Counted from the first letter of the stretch, positions 15,809 through 24,948 are shown. The stretch: 64,000 bases of DNA from Pedobacter steynii (GCF_001721645.1 NZ_CP017141.1:4526001-4590000), one strand, 5' to 3'. The notes: generated from the sequence alone by a model not told the origin. Made by a program: numbers and translations.

Positions 15809-15892
15809 ATGTTAACAATCGCACTACTTCTCGCCCTGCTACTGATGTGCTGGGTATTCTACAAATCAATCGACTGGTTCGAAAAAATCTAA
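15809..15892 (+). CDS. 27-residue single-pass membrane microprotein upstream of kdpF
   Basis: The frame ATG to TAA encodes 27 residues: a hydrophobic helix of about 15 residues (LTIALLLALLLMCWVF) followed by a short polar tail YKSIDWFEKI. It ends 5 nt before the kdpF start, in the same direction, so it should be on the kdp transcript. Size and topology resemble KdpF, but the sequence is different and kdpF itself follows. I infer an additional small subunit or regulator of the Kdp pump. Coding status is not proven. Confidence 0.6.
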   Translation: MLTIALLLALLLMCWVFYKSIDWFEKI

Positions 15893-15897
15893 CAATT

Positions 15898-15975
15898 ATG
15901 ATCGCATTACTTATTGTCGCAATCGCAGTATTTATCTATATGGTATACGTGCTGATTAAACCTGAAAAATTTTAA
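15898..15975 (+). CDS. kdpF: K+-transporting ATPase small subunit KdpF
   Basis: A 25-residue single membrane helix, MIALLIVAIAVFIYMVYVL, ending in the typical KdpF tail IKPEKF. KdpF binds KdpA in the membrane and stabilises the KdpFABC complex. It starts 5 nt after the upstream microprotein and ends 10 nt before kdpA. Confidence 0.85.
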   Translation: MIALLIVAIAVFIYMVYVLIKPEKF

Positions 15976-15985
15976 TTAATTTATT

Positions 15986-17704
15986 ATGAACACTGAATTA
16001 CTTGGCATTATTGCCACCTACGGGCTGACCTTGCTGATTGGAATACCACTAGGTATTTATCTGGCAAAGATGTTTGCAGGTGAGAAAGTCTGGACAGACT
16101 TTCTAAAACCCCTTGAAAAGGGTATTTATAAATTATCCGGAATTAATCCGGAAGAGTCGATGAACTGGAAACAGCATATGAAAGCGCTGTTGACCATCAA
16201 TATGGTTTGGTTGGTGTACGGATTCTTTGCCCTGATCTATCAGGATAAACTTCCCTTAAATCCGGACGGAAACCTTGGTCAGTCGCCGGATCTTGCCTTT
16301 AACAGTATCATCAGCTTTGTGGTCAACTGTAATTTACAACATTATTCAGGAGAAAGCGGGGCGACTTACTTCACACAGCATTTCGTCTTCATGTTCTTAC
16401 AGTTTGTAAGTGCGGCTACCGGAATTGCGGCGGCAGTAGTCTTATTTAAGGCTTTCAGAGATAAAACCACTACCAGTCTTGGTAACTTCTGGGTATTCTT
16501 TACCCGTTCTATTACCCGTTTATTATTGCCGCTATCTATAGTGGTTGCCATCATTCTGGCTTTTAATGGAACAACAACCAGCTACGAAGGCAAAGGCCAA
16601 TATGTTTCCCTTCAGGGCGATAGCGTAAGTGTTTCCCGGGGACCTGCAGCTGGTTTCGTAGCGATTAAGCATCTCGGTACCAATGGTGGTGGCTGGTTTG
16701 GTGTGAACAGTACGCATCCAATAGAAAATCCAAACTACCTGACCAATATGACAGAAGCCATTTCCCAGGTGATCATTCCTGTGGCGATGATCTTTGCCTT
16801 CGGATATTTTATCCGCAGGAAGAAAATGGCCTGGGTGATCTTTGGGATCATGACCTTAGGTATGATGTTGTTATTGGTTCCTACAGTCATCAGTGAAACC
16901 GGAGGAAGTCCTGCAATTGCAAAAATGGGTGTTTCCCAGTTAACGGGTGCTATGGAAGGTAAAGAGGTTAGATTTGGACCTACGGCCACAGCGTACTGGA
17001 GTACCGTCACCACAATTATTTCTACAGGTTCCATCAACTCGATGCACGATAGCGCAATGCCGTTAACCGGAATGTATCAATTGATTGCCATGATGATGAA
17101 CTGCTTCTATGGAGGTTGTGGGGTAGGGATTCTGAACTACTTTATCTTTATTATCATTGCAGTTTTCATTTCCGGACTGATGGTTGGCCGGACACCGGAA
17201 TTCCTCGGACATAAAGTAGAGGCCAGAGAAGTGAAGATTGCTTCTATCATCGCCTTGCTACATCCCTTCATTATTCTGGTAGGAACGGCATTGGCTGCTT
17301 ATACGATTACTTATTTTCCAGATGCAAACTGGGCGGTTAAACCGGCCAGCTGGTTAAATAACCCGGGTTTCCATGGCTTCTCTGAAATGTTATATGAAAA
17401 TACTTCAGCAGCTGCGAACAACGGTTCCGGTTTTGAAGGACTTGGGGACAATAACATCTTCTGGAACGTAGTGACAGGCTTTGTATTGATCCTCGGACGT
17501 TTCCTTCCGATTATCGGCCCTGTAGCCATTGCCGGATTACTGGCTTCGAAAAAATACATTCCGGAATCAGCAGGAACCCTGAAAACAGATACATTAACCT
17601 TTGGGATGATGACTTTCGTAGTCATAGTGATCATTGCGGCACTTGCGTTTTTCCCTGCATTGACCCTGGGTCCGGTAGCTGAATATTTTACCCTGATTAA
17701 ATAA
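15986..17704 (+). CDS. kdpA: K+-transporting ATPase subunit A
   Basis: KdpA is the potassium-selective channel-like subunit of the high-affinity KdpFABC pump. The 572-residue protein has ~10 membrane helices. The selectivity-filter loops include NCNLQHYSGESGATY and LGTNGGGWFGVNSTHPIENP, with further filter-like segments near MMNCFYGGCGVGILNY and NNGSGFEGLGDNNIFWN, the four-fold repeat expected of the KtrB/KdpA superfamily. Length is within the usual range (557-580). kdpB follows after 84 nt. Confidence 0.98.
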   Translation: MNTELLGIIATYGLTLLIGIPLGIYLAKMFAGEKVWTDFLKPLEKGIYKLSGINPEESMNWKQHMKALLTINMVWLVYGFFALIYQDKLPLNPDGNLGQSPDLAFNSIISFVVNCNLQHYSGESGATYFTQHFVFMFLQFVSAATGIAAAVVLFKAFRDKTTTSLGNFWVFFTRSITRLLLPLSIVVAIILAFNGTTTSYEGKGQYVSLQGDSVSVSRGPAAGFVAIKHLGTNGGGWFGVNSTHPIENPNYLTNMTEAISQVIIPVAMIFAFGYFIRRKKMAWVIFGIMTLGMMLLLVPTVISETGGSPAIAKMGVSQLTGAMEGKEVRFGPTATAYWSTVTTIISTGSINSMHDSAMPLTGMYQLIAMMMNCFYGGCGVGILNYFIFIIIAVFISGLMVGRTPEFLGHKVEAREVKIASIIALLHPFIILVGTALAAYTITYFPDANWAVKPASWLNNPGFHGFSEMLYENTSAAANNGSGFEGLGDNNIFWNVVTGFVLILGRFLPIIGPVAIAGLLASKKYIPESAGTLKTDTLTFGMMTFVVIVIIAALAFFPALTLGPVAEYFTLIK

Positions 17705-17788
17705 CGGAATGAAGCGCTGCATCAAAAGAAACAACACAGCAATCGCTGCAAAGTATCAAAAGATGCAAAATCATTAGAATCAAAAGAC

Positions 17789-19822
17789 ATGAAAAATAAA
17801 TCTAATATATTATTTGAACCCGCTTTAGTAAATACTGCATTAAAGCAATCATTTATCAAACTTGATCCGCGTTTGATGGTTCGCAATCCGGTCATGTTTA
17901 CTGTAGAGATCGGAACATTTGTGATGTTGTTCGTTACGATTTACTCTTTAAGTAACAGCAGTCAGGGTTCCTTCGGATATAACCTCATTGTGTTTATCGT
18001 CCTGTTGCTCACAGTATTGTTCGCCAACTTCGCGGAAGCAATTGCCGAGGCAAGAGGTAAAGCACAGGCAGACAGCCTGCGCAAAACCCGGGAAGAAACA
18101 CCTGCAAAAATAGTGTTGAGCAATGGGAAGATCGAAGTACGCTCTTCCAATCAATTGAAAAAAGGAGATGTGTTTATCTGTGAAACCGGAGATACCATTC
18201 CTACAGACGGAGAAATCATTGAAGGGATTGCAACGATAGATGAATCGGCCATTACCGGAGAATCTGCTCCGGTGATCCGCGAATCCGGTGGTGATAAATC
18301 TTCAGTAACAGGAGGTACAAAAGTACTTTCAGATCAGATTAAAGTTCAGGTGACTACTCAGCCGGGTGAAAGCTTCCTGGATAAAATGATCGCTTTGGTG
18401 GAAGGGGCTTCCCGTCAGAAAACACCAAATGAGATCGCTTTGACGATCCTGCTTGCCGGTTTTACCCTGGTCTTCATCATTGTATGTATCACCTTAAAAC
18501 CCTTCGCAGATTATGCAAATACACCAATTACAATTGCTGCATTCATCTCATTATTTGTCTGCCTGATCCCAACTACCATCGGAGGTTTACTTTCCGCCAT
18601 CGGTATTGCGGGAATGGACAGGGCTTTAAGGGCGAATGTGATTACCAAATCCGGTAAAGCGGTGGAAACTGCCGGAGATATTGATGTATTGTTACTGGAT
18701 AAAACAGGAACGATCACCATTGGTAACCGTAAAGCAACTAATTTTTACCCTACCGCAGGGATGATCATCAAAAGCTTTACCGATGCCTGCGTATTGAGCT
18801 CCCTGGCAGATGAAACTCCTGAAGGGAAGTCGATCATAGAATTGGCTGCCTCACAGGATGATAAGCTGATGACCACTGCTCCTGAAGGATCTAAATTCAT
18901 CAAGTTCACTGCAGAAACCAGGTCCAGTGGTTTAGATACTGCAGATGGCAGAAGGATCAGAAAAGGCGCTTTTGACTCCATCCGCAACATTGTGCTGACT
19001 GCAGGAAATCCTTTTCCGATGGACATCGAAGAGCAGGTGAAAAGAATTGCCAGCAATGGTGGTACGCCGCTCGTAGTTGCCGAAAATGAAAAAGCACTGG
19101 GAGTGATTGAGCTACAGGACATCATTAAACCAGGTATCAGCGAACGTTTTGAGCGTTTACGCAAAATGGGTGTGAAAACAGTGATGGTAACCGGAGATAA
19201 TCCGTTGACTGCTAAGTTTATCGCTCAGAAAGCAGGTGTGGATGATTTTATTGCAGAGGCTAAGCCTGAGGATAAAATGAACTACATCAAAGAAGAACAG
19301 GCACAGGGTAAGCTGGTTGCGATGATGGGTGATGGTACGAATGATGCGCCGGCCCTTGCACAGGCAGATGTAGGTGTAGCGATGAACAGTGGTACTCAGG
19401 CCGCTAAAGAAGCCGGTAACATGGTGGATCTGGACAATGACCCAACCAAGCTGATTGAGATTGTAGAGATCGGAAAACAATTGCTGATCACCAGGGGAAC
19501 GCTGACTACCTTTTCTATTGCCAACGACGTGGCTAAGTATTTTGCCATCGTTCCTGCCTTGTTTATTGTGGCGATTCCGGCATTGCGCAGTCTGAACATC
19601 ATGAACCTGCACAGTCCGGAAACAGCGATCCTTTCGGCAGTGATTTTCAACGCATTAGTAATCCCATTGTTGATCCCGGTTGCTTTACGTGGGGTGTCCT
19701 ATAAACCAATTGGTGCCAGCGCCTTGTTACGCAGAAACCTGCTGATTTATGGAATAGGAGGGGTGATTGCTCCATTTATCGGAATAAAACTAATTGATAT
19801 GCTGATTGCTCTGATGGCTTAA
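17789..19822 (+). CDS. kdpB: K+-transporting ATPase subunit B (P-type ATPase)
   Basis: KdpB is the ATP-hydrolysing subunit of Kdp. At 677 residues it matches the family. Phosphorylation site Asp304 lies in LLLDKTGTITIGN; the A-domain motif is DESAITGESAPV, and the hinge motif MMGDGTNDAPALAQADVGVAM is intact in two parts. The membrane segment with CLIPTTIGGLLSAIGIAGMDR is typical of KdpB. kdpC starts 38 nt downstream. Confidence 0.98.
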   Translation: MKNKSNILFEPALVNTALKQSFIKLDPRLMVRNPVMFTVEIGTFVMLFVTIYSLSNSSQGSFGYNLIVFIVLLLTVLFANFAEAIAEARGKAQADSLRKTREETPAKIVLSNGKIEVRSSNQLKKGDVFICETGDTIPTDGEIIEGIATIDESAITGESAPVIRESGGDKSSVTGGTKVLSDQIKVQVTTQPGESFLDKMIALVEGASRQKTPNEIALTILLAGFTLVFIIVCITLKPFADYANTPITIAAFISLFVCLIPTTIGGLLSAIGIAGMDRALRANVITKSGKAVETAGDIDVLLLDKTGTITIGNRKATNFYPTAGMIIKSFTDACVLSSLADETPEGKSIIELAASQDDKLMTTAPEGSKFIKFTAETRSSGLDTADGRRIRKGAFDSIRNIVLTAGNPFPMDIEEQVKRIASNGGTPLVVAENEKALGVIELQDIIKPGISERFERLRKMGVKTVMVTGDNPLTAKFIAQKAGVDDFIAEAKPEDKMNYIKEEQAQGKLVAMMGDGTNDAPALAQADVGVAMNSGTQAAKEAGNMVDLDNDPTKLIEIVEIGKQLLITRGTLTTFSIANDVAKYFAIVPALFIVAIPALRSLNIMNLHSPETAILSAVIFNALVIPLLIPVALRGVSYKPIGASALLRRNLLIYGIGGVIAPFIGIKLIDMLIALMA

Positions 19823-19860
19823 TTGCCGGATCCATAGAAAGAAATATAAAAGAAATAATC

Positions 19861-20427
19861 ATGAAAAAATACATCATACAATCTTTGAGATTAACAGGAG
19901 TACTTATGGTACTGTTATGTGTCATCTATCCATTAACCATTGCCTATGTTGGAAAATTTAGTCCTGGTGAAGGAAGTGGTGAAAAAGTAACAAAAAATGG
20001 TAAAGTAGTAGGTTATGCTTTGATTGGTCAGTCCTTTACCAAACCGGAATATTTCTGGGGCAGACCTTCTGCGGTAACTTATAATGCTGCAGGTTCAGGC
20101 GGTTCTAATAAAGGACCATCAAATCCTGACTACCTGAAAGATGTAGCGGGAAGGATTGATACCCTTTTGAAATACCATCCTTACCTTAAAAAATCCGATA
20201 TCCCGGCGGATATGGTGACTGCTTCCGGTAGCGGACTGGATCCGGACATTTCAGAAACAGCAGCGATCATGCAGATCAAAAGGGTAGCGGCATACCGCAA
20301 ACTTGACGAGAGACTGGTAGCTGAAGTAGTAGTGAAAAATACCGAAGGTCCTTTGTTTGGCTTATTTGGCCCTTCGAAAGTAAACGTCCTGAAACTCAAT
20401 GTTGCCCTTGACGAATTAAAGAAATAA
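19861..20427 (+). CDS. kdpC: K+-transporting ATPase subunit C
   Basis: KdpC is a single-pass periplasmic subunit that assembles KdpA with KdpB and raises ATP affinity. The 188-residue protein has an N-terminal membrane helix (LTGVLMVLLCVIYPLTIAYV), then IGQSFTKPEYFWGRPSAV and the signature VTASGSGLDPDISE, all conserved. It closes the pump genes; a porin gene follows after 150 nt that contain an inverted repeat. Confidence 0.97.
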   Translation: MKKYIIQSLRLTGVLMVLLCVIYPLTIAYVGKFSPGEGSGEKVTKNGKVVGYALIGQSFTKPEYFWGRPSAVTYNAAGSGGSNKGPSNPDYLKDVAGRIDTLLKYHPYLKKSDIPADMVTASGSGLDPDISETAAIMQIKRVAAYRKLDERLVAEVVVKNTEGPLFGLFGPSKVNVLKLNVALDELKK

Positions 20428-20505
20428 TTCCCCCCGCCCGAATGGTGCTGCCGATTCCTTAGCGTTTGCCGGATATGGGAAAGGCAGCCAAACGGGAAAA
20501 GAAAA

Positions 20506-20544
20506 CGATCATCAGGCCAGTTAAAAAGGAAAAACTGATGATCG
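20506..20544 (+). repeat. inverted repeat between kdpC and the porin gene
   Basis: CGATCATCAG (20506-20515) pairs perfectly with CTGATGATCG (20535-20544) around a 19-nt A-rich loop. There is no T-run, so it is not a classical terminator. It may be an RNA-processing or stability element that separates pump and porin expression. Confidence 0.5.
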
Positions 20545-20577
20545 CTTCGGAAAATGATAAAAAGAACAGCAATTAAA

Positions 20578-21648
20578 ATGAAGAAACTACTTACATTATC
20601 AGCAGTATTAGGTACTGCACTATGCACTTACGGACAGGAAGAACCTAAGATTAAAGTTACAGGTTACCTGGAAACTTATTACGGATACGATTTCAATAAA
20701 CCATCAGATAACAACAGACCGGGATTTATCTATTCCCATAACCGCCATAATGAAGTGAACTTAAACCTTGGTTTTATAAAAGGCAGCTACGATAATGGAA
20801 ACATCAGGGCAAATGTGGCACTGATGGCCGGAACTTATTCCAATGCCAATTTAGCGGCTGAACCAGGAGTTCTAAAAAATGTACTGGAAGCCAATGCCGG
20901 GATTAAACTTTCTAAAACAGCCAACCTTTGGGTTGATGCGGGGATTTTCTCTTCTCATATCGGTTTTGAAAGCGCAGTATCAAAAGATTGCTGGGTTCTG
21001 ACCCGTAACATCTCTTCTGAAAATACGCCATATTACGAATCAGGAGCTAAAATCACTTACGGAACCAATGATGGTAAATTTACGGCAACAGCACTTTACC
21101 TGAACGGATGGCAGCGCATCAATCGTCAGAATGCCAACAGTCAGCCTGCAGGAGGAGTACAGCTAACCTGGAAACCTACTGATAAGATTACTGTAAACTA
21201 TAGTAATTTCTTAGGAACTGAAGGAGCTGATTCTGTTCGTGTCCGTCGTTTTTATCATAACGTATACGGGATTTTCCAGGTTACCGATCATTTTGGTGTA
21301 ACCCTTGGAATTGACTACGGCACGCAACAGAAAGAAAAAGGAAGTTCTTCAAAAAATGAAGTGTTTTCACCGGTGGCAATTGCCCAGTACCGTTTCAATA
21401 GCAATTGGGCTCTGGCAGGTAGGGTAGAACATTATCAGGATAAGAACGGTGTTTTTATTGCGACAGGAACGGCTAACGGATTTAAAACAACAGGATATTC
21501 GCTGAATGTAGATTATGCACCATTCCCGAATGCGGTAGTCAGACTGGAAGGTAAAGTTTACGATAGCAAGGATAAGATTTTTGTCCGTGAGCCAAGTCTG
21601 GTGAATTATAATGCGGCAATGACGGCAAGTATTGCAGTATCGTTCTAA
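20578..21648 (+). CDS. outer-membrane porin encoded within the kdp locus
   Basis: A 356-residue beta-barrel protein. The start MKKLLTLSAVLGTALCTYGQ gives a clean signal peptide, so I place it at 20578 rather than at an ATG 24 nt upstream. The mature protein has alternating amphipathic strands throughout and ends in a terminal strand closing with Phe (AAMTASIAVSF), the usual outer-membrane assembly signal. It resembles the general Bacteroidota porin family next to kdp genes. Its place between kdpC and kdpD suggests that it admits K+ or a counter-ion to the periplasm when potassium is scarce. Substrate unproven. Confidence 0.85.
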   Translation: MKKLLTLSAVLGTALCTYGQEEPKIKVTGYLETYYGYDFNKPSDNNRPGFIYSHNRHNEVNLNLGFIKGSYDNGNIRANVALMAGTYSNANLAAEPGVLKNVLEANAGIKLSKTANLWVDAGIFSSHIGFESAVSKDCWVLTRNISSENTPYYESGAKITYGTNDGKFTATALYLNGWQRINRQNANSQPAGGVQLTWKPTDKITVNYSNFLGTEGADSVRVRRFYHNVYGIFQVTDHFGVTLGIDYGTQQKEKGSSSKNEVFSPVAIAQYRFNSNWALAGRVEHYQDKNGVFIATGTANGFKTTGYSLNVDYAPFPNAVVRLEGKVYDSKDKIFVREPSLVNYNAAMTASIAVSF

Positions 21649-21664
21649 AAATAAATAAAGATTT

Positions 21665-21753
21665 ACCTGTCATTCCGGACCGGTGTGCTGAGCCTGAAAG
21701 CGATCAGGATCATCGCATCACAACGCAGTCAGGAGCAGCCCGGAATGGCAGGT
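21665..21753 (+). repeat. long-stem palindromic element between porin and kdpD
   Basis: ACCTGTCATTCCGG (21665-21678) pairs with CCGGAATGGCAGGT (21740-21753), a 14-bp stem with one G-U pair, enclosing ~61 nt that contain smaller complementary pieces (GCGATCAGGATCATCGC). The layout looks like an interspersed palindromic repeat or a structured attenuator. I found no second copy in the window. Confidence 0.55.
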
Positions 21754-21782
21754 ATCTATAAAAAAATGTAATGATCATCCTC

Positions 21783-21905
21783 ATGAAAAAGAGAAACTAT
21801 AATACACGTACAATTAAACTTATCCCCTTATTAAGCGTTGGTTTTGTGCTGTTGATGGCATTGTGGTATTTGGTGAGTAAGGACTATGTGATTCTTAAAT
21901 GGTAA
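21783..21905 (+). CDS. 40-residue single-pass membrane microprotein before kdpD
   Basis: The frame encodes 40 residues: a basic start MKKRNYNTRTIK, a membrane helix LIPLLSVGFVLLMALWYLV, and a short tail SKDYVILKW. The positive charges before the helix predict an N-in topology. An in-frame ATG at 21771 would add four residues. It ends 6 nt before the KdpD-like gene and shares its direction, so it should be co-expressed with the sensor. I do not recognise a family. It may couple the soluble KdpD-like protein to the membrane or to the pump. Confidence 0.55.
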   Translation: MKKRNYNTRTIKLIPLLSVGFVLLMALWYLVSKDYVILKW

Positions 21906-21911
21906 ACAGAA

Positions 21912-23039
21912 ATGGAAGAGAATAAGTCAGGTTCTGTAAAAGATTTCCTGGACCTGGTAAAACGGTCAAGAAGAGGGAAATTTAAGGTATATATCGGCAT
22001 GAGTGCAGGGGTAGGGAAAACCTATCGGATGCTGCAGGAATCTCATGCGCTTTTAAAAAATGGAATAGACCTGCAGATCGGCTATATCGAAACACATAAC
22101 CGGGTAGAAACCCATGCTTTGTTGGCAGGTGTCCCGGTAATTCCCAGAAGAAAGATCTTTTACAAGGGAAAAGAACTGGAAGAAATGGATGTACAGGGCA
22201 TCATCAATATCCATCCGGAAGTGGTGATTGTGGATGAGCTGGCGCATACCAATATTGAGGGAAGTAAAAATAAGAAACGCTGGCAGGACGTAGTGGATAT
22301 TCTGGAGGCAGGGATCAGTGTGATCTCGGCCGTCAATATTCAGCACCTGGAAAGCATGAATGAAGAGATCGAAAAGATCACCGGAATTCCCATTACTGAA
22401 AGGATCCCGGATAAGATATTGGAACTGGCTGATGAAATCGTGAATATCGATTTAACCGCCGATGAACTGATCGACCGCTTAAAAGCCGGAAAGATCTATG
22501 ATGAGAGTAAAATTTCCAGGGCCCTGGATAACTTTTTTCAATCAGAAAAGATCCTGCAATTGCGGGAAATGGCCCTCAAGGAAGTAGCGCATCATGTGGA
22601 AAGAAAGATCAGTATCGAAATTCCGAAGCAGATTAAATTGCGTCAGGAGCGATTTATGGCCTGTATTTCCACGAACAATAAAACAGCAAAGATTGTCATA
22701 CGTAAAACCGCACGACTGGCTTCTTATTACCGTTCTCCCTGGATTGTTTTATATGTGCAGAATAGTAAGGAAAGTGGTGATAGAATTAAATTAGATTTGC
22801 AGCGGCATCTGATCAATAATTTTAAACTGGCAACCGAGCTGGGTGCAGAAGTGATTAAGCTGAAGAGTGACGACATTACCGGAACGATTACCAGGATAGC
22901 AGATGAAAAGGAAATTACAACGATATGTATTGGAAAACCACATTTAAACCTTTTTCAGGTGATTATGCGAACGGCTATTTTTAACCAGCTGCTGAAACAC
23001 ATTTCTACTACAGAAACGGACCTGGTCATTTTATCCTGA
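21912..23039 (+). CDS. kdpD: KdpD N-terminal sensor protein lacking the membrane and kinase domains
   Basis: A 375-residue cytoplasmic protein that covers only the first part of a normal ~900-residue KdpD. Residues 20-~230 are the KdpD ATP-binding domain with Walker A GMSAGVGKT (29-37), IGYIETHNRVET and VDELAHTN. Residues ~245-375 form a universal-stress-protein domain beginning ERFMACISTN. The four-helix membrane bundle, GAF, HisKA and HATPase domains are absent, and the stop codon is followed by 81 nt of non-coding DNA, so this is a natural stand-alone form rather than a frameshift. A separate kinase follows and probably supplies the catalytic half. Confidence 0.92.
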   Translation: MEENKSGSVKDFLDLVKRSRRGKFKVYIGMSAGVGKTYRMLQESHALLKNGIDLQIGYIETHNRVETHALLAGVPVIPRRKIFYKGKELEEMDVQGIINIHPEVVIVDELAHTNIEGSKNKKRWQDVVDILEAGISVISAVNIQHLESMNEEIEKITGIPITERIPDKILELADEIVNIDLTADELIDRLKAGKIYDESKISRALDNFFQSEKILQLREMALKEVAHHVERKISIEIPKQIKLRQERFMACISTNNKTAKIVIRKTARLASYYRSPWIVLYVQNSKESGDRIKLDLQRHLINNFKLATELGAEVIKLKSDDITGTITRIADEKEITTICIGKPHLNLFQVIMRTAIFNQLLKHISTTETDLVILS

Positions 23040-23120
23040 ACATCAGCTGATTTTGTCTTAAATATAAACACGGGCCTGACCCTATAAAAATATAACAATA
23101 ACTATTAAAAAAATAAAGTC

Positions 23121-24875
23121 ATGAAAATCAAAACCAAACTCCGCCTCGGATTCGGATTCCTGTTCGTGGTGGTTATCTTCTTTGGAGCAATTTCTTTGTT
23201 TTACATGAATAAAATCTCGCTGAGTTCTAAGGTGATCCTGAAGGATAATTATGAAACCCTGAACTATACCAGCAATATGCGTGCAGTATTGGATGAGCAT
23301 CCTTTGCCACTTTCGGAAAGCGCAAAGAAAAGCTTTGAAAATTACCTGGAGCTGGAAGGAAAAAATGTAACGGAAAAAGGAGAGGGCGAAGCTGTTGCAG
23401 CCTTGCGTAAAGCTTATGAAAGTATAAAAAGCCCTGCTGTAAGCCTGGTTGAAAAACAGGGGGCAGTGACTACATTGAGGTCCGCACTCCGGCTCATTGA
23501 CAAATTGAATATGGATGCGATTGTGGGTAAAAACGATGCTGCACAGAAAGCCATAGAAAAGGCCGCAATGTACGTGATCTTTGCTGCTTCAATTTGTTTT
23601 CTGATCCTATTTTCTTTTATTGTAAATTTTCCTGGTTTCGTGGCCAATCCATTGAGGGAATTCTCTGAAGCGATCCGTGAAATCAGTCGCAAAAACTATA
23701 AACAACGATTGGAATTTAAAGGCTCCGACGAGTTTTCTGAACTTGCAATTTCCTTTAATACCATGGCCCAGGAGCTCAACAAATGGGAAAATAGCAATCT
23801 TTCTAAAATTCAGTCTGAAAAATTAAGGATAGAAGCGATTATTGAACAAATGCAGGATGCGATTATCGGATTGAATGAAAAGAAAGAAATCCTCTTTTTT
23901 AATAAGGTGGCAGGTGAGTTGCTGAACCTGAGCGGAGAGGCTGTTGTTGGTCAGAATGCAGAAGCTCTGATGAAAAAGAACGACCTGTTAAACCGGATTC
24001 TTCAGGATCAGCAAAGCGATAAAGCCATGAAAATATATGCGGATAATAAAGAGTCCTATTTCCAGCTGGAAAGAAGAGAAATTACGGTTCCGAACTATGA
24101 GGGACAGAGTGATGTGGCCATGAATCAAACTGCAAAAGCTGCCGGAGAAGTATATATCCTGAAAAATATCACCCAGTTCAAAGAGCTGGACGAAGCGAAA
24201 ACCAATTTTATTGCTACCGTGTCCCATGAATTAAAAACACCGATCTCTTCCATTAAAATGAGCTTAAAGCTGATGGATGATGAGCGGGTGGGAGCGATGA
24301 ATGTGGAACAAAAAGAATTGGTACAACACATCCGGGAAGACTGCGGCAGATTGTTAAAGATTACCAGTGAATTGCTGGACCTTGCTCAGGTTGAAACAGG
24401 AAACCTTCAGTTGAATTTCGTAAAATCTGATCCCCGCAAGATTGCGATCTATGCAATGGATTCGGTCAGGTTTCAGGCCGAGCAAAAAAACATTGAACTG
24501 GAGCTGATCAGTAGGAATAACCTGCCTAAGATAAACGTAGACGTAGAAAAAACAGCATGGGTACTGGTCAACTTCCTGTCTAATGCACTTCGTTACAGTT
24601 CTGAGAAATCAAAAGTGCAGATCCAGATTATAGAAAAGGGAGAGGAGATTGAATTTTCTGTACGGGACTTCGGAAAAGGAATAGAGGAGATCTATCAAAA
24701 GAGACTGTTTGATAAGTATTTTCAGGTTCCTACAGATGGCAATAACAAGTCGGGATCCGGATTAGGGCTGGCCATTTCCAAAGACTTTATCGAAGCTGAG
24801 AGTGGAAAGATCTGGGTGGAAAGCGCACTGGGTGAAGGCAGTAAATTCTGCTTTTCTTTACCTATTGCCCCTTAA
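23121..24875 (+). CDS. membrane histidine kinase (HAMP-PAS-HisKA-HATPase), probable kdp kinase
   Basis: A 584-residue sensor kinase. One membrane helix lies at ~8-30 and a second at ~150-175 (VIFAASICFLILFSFIV), enclosing a ~120-residue helical periplasmic domain. A HAMP linker and PAS domain follow. The HisKA motif is VSHELKTPISSIKM with phospho-acceptor His369, and the ATP-binding boxes are NFLSNALRYS (N box), VRDFGKGI (G1) and GSGLGLAISKDF (G2). It sits directly after the truncated KdpD and is the only kinase in this locus, so it likely phosphorylates the upstream sigma-54 regulator, with KdpD modulating it. Confidence 0.93.
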   Translation: MKIKTKLRLGFGFLFVVVIFFGAISLFYMNKISLSSKVILKDNYETLNYTSNMRAVLDEHPLPLSESAKKSFENYLELEGKNVTEKGEGEAVAALRKAYESIKSPAVSLVEKQGAVTTLRSALRLIDKLNMDAIVGKNDAAQKAIEKAAMYVIFAASICFLILFSFIVNFPGFVANPLREFSEAIREISRKNYKQRLEFKGSDEFSELAISFNTMAQELNKWENSNLSKIQSEKLRIEAIIEQMQDAIIGLNEKKEILFFNKVAGELLNLSGEAVVGQNAEALMKKNDLLNRILQDQQSDKAMKIYADNKESYFQLERREITVPNYEGQSDVAMNQTAKAAGEVYILKNITQFKELDEAKTNFIATVSHELKTPISSIKMSLKLMDDERVGAMNVEQKELVQHIREDCGRLLKITSELLDLAQVETGNLQLNFVKSDPRKIAIYAMDSVRFQAEQKNIELELISRNNLPKINVDVEKTAWVLVNFLSNALRYSSEKSKVQIQIIEKGEEIEFSVRDFGKGIEEIYQKRLFDKYFQVPTDGNNKSGSGLGLAISKDFIEAESGKIWVESALGEGSKFCFSLPIAP

Positions 24876-24901
24876 AGTATCCTAGGAGAGAGATTTTTCG
24901 T

Positions 24902-24909
24902 TACATTTG
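24902..24909 (+). promoter_or_regulatory. -7 promoter box of the metE transcript
   Basis: TACATTTG matches TAnnTTTG, about 40 nt before the first conserved element of the cobalamin riboswitch. Confidence 0.55.
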
Positions 24910-24948
24910 CCCTGATAAGTTCTTTACTTTATTTCTTCATCAACCGGA

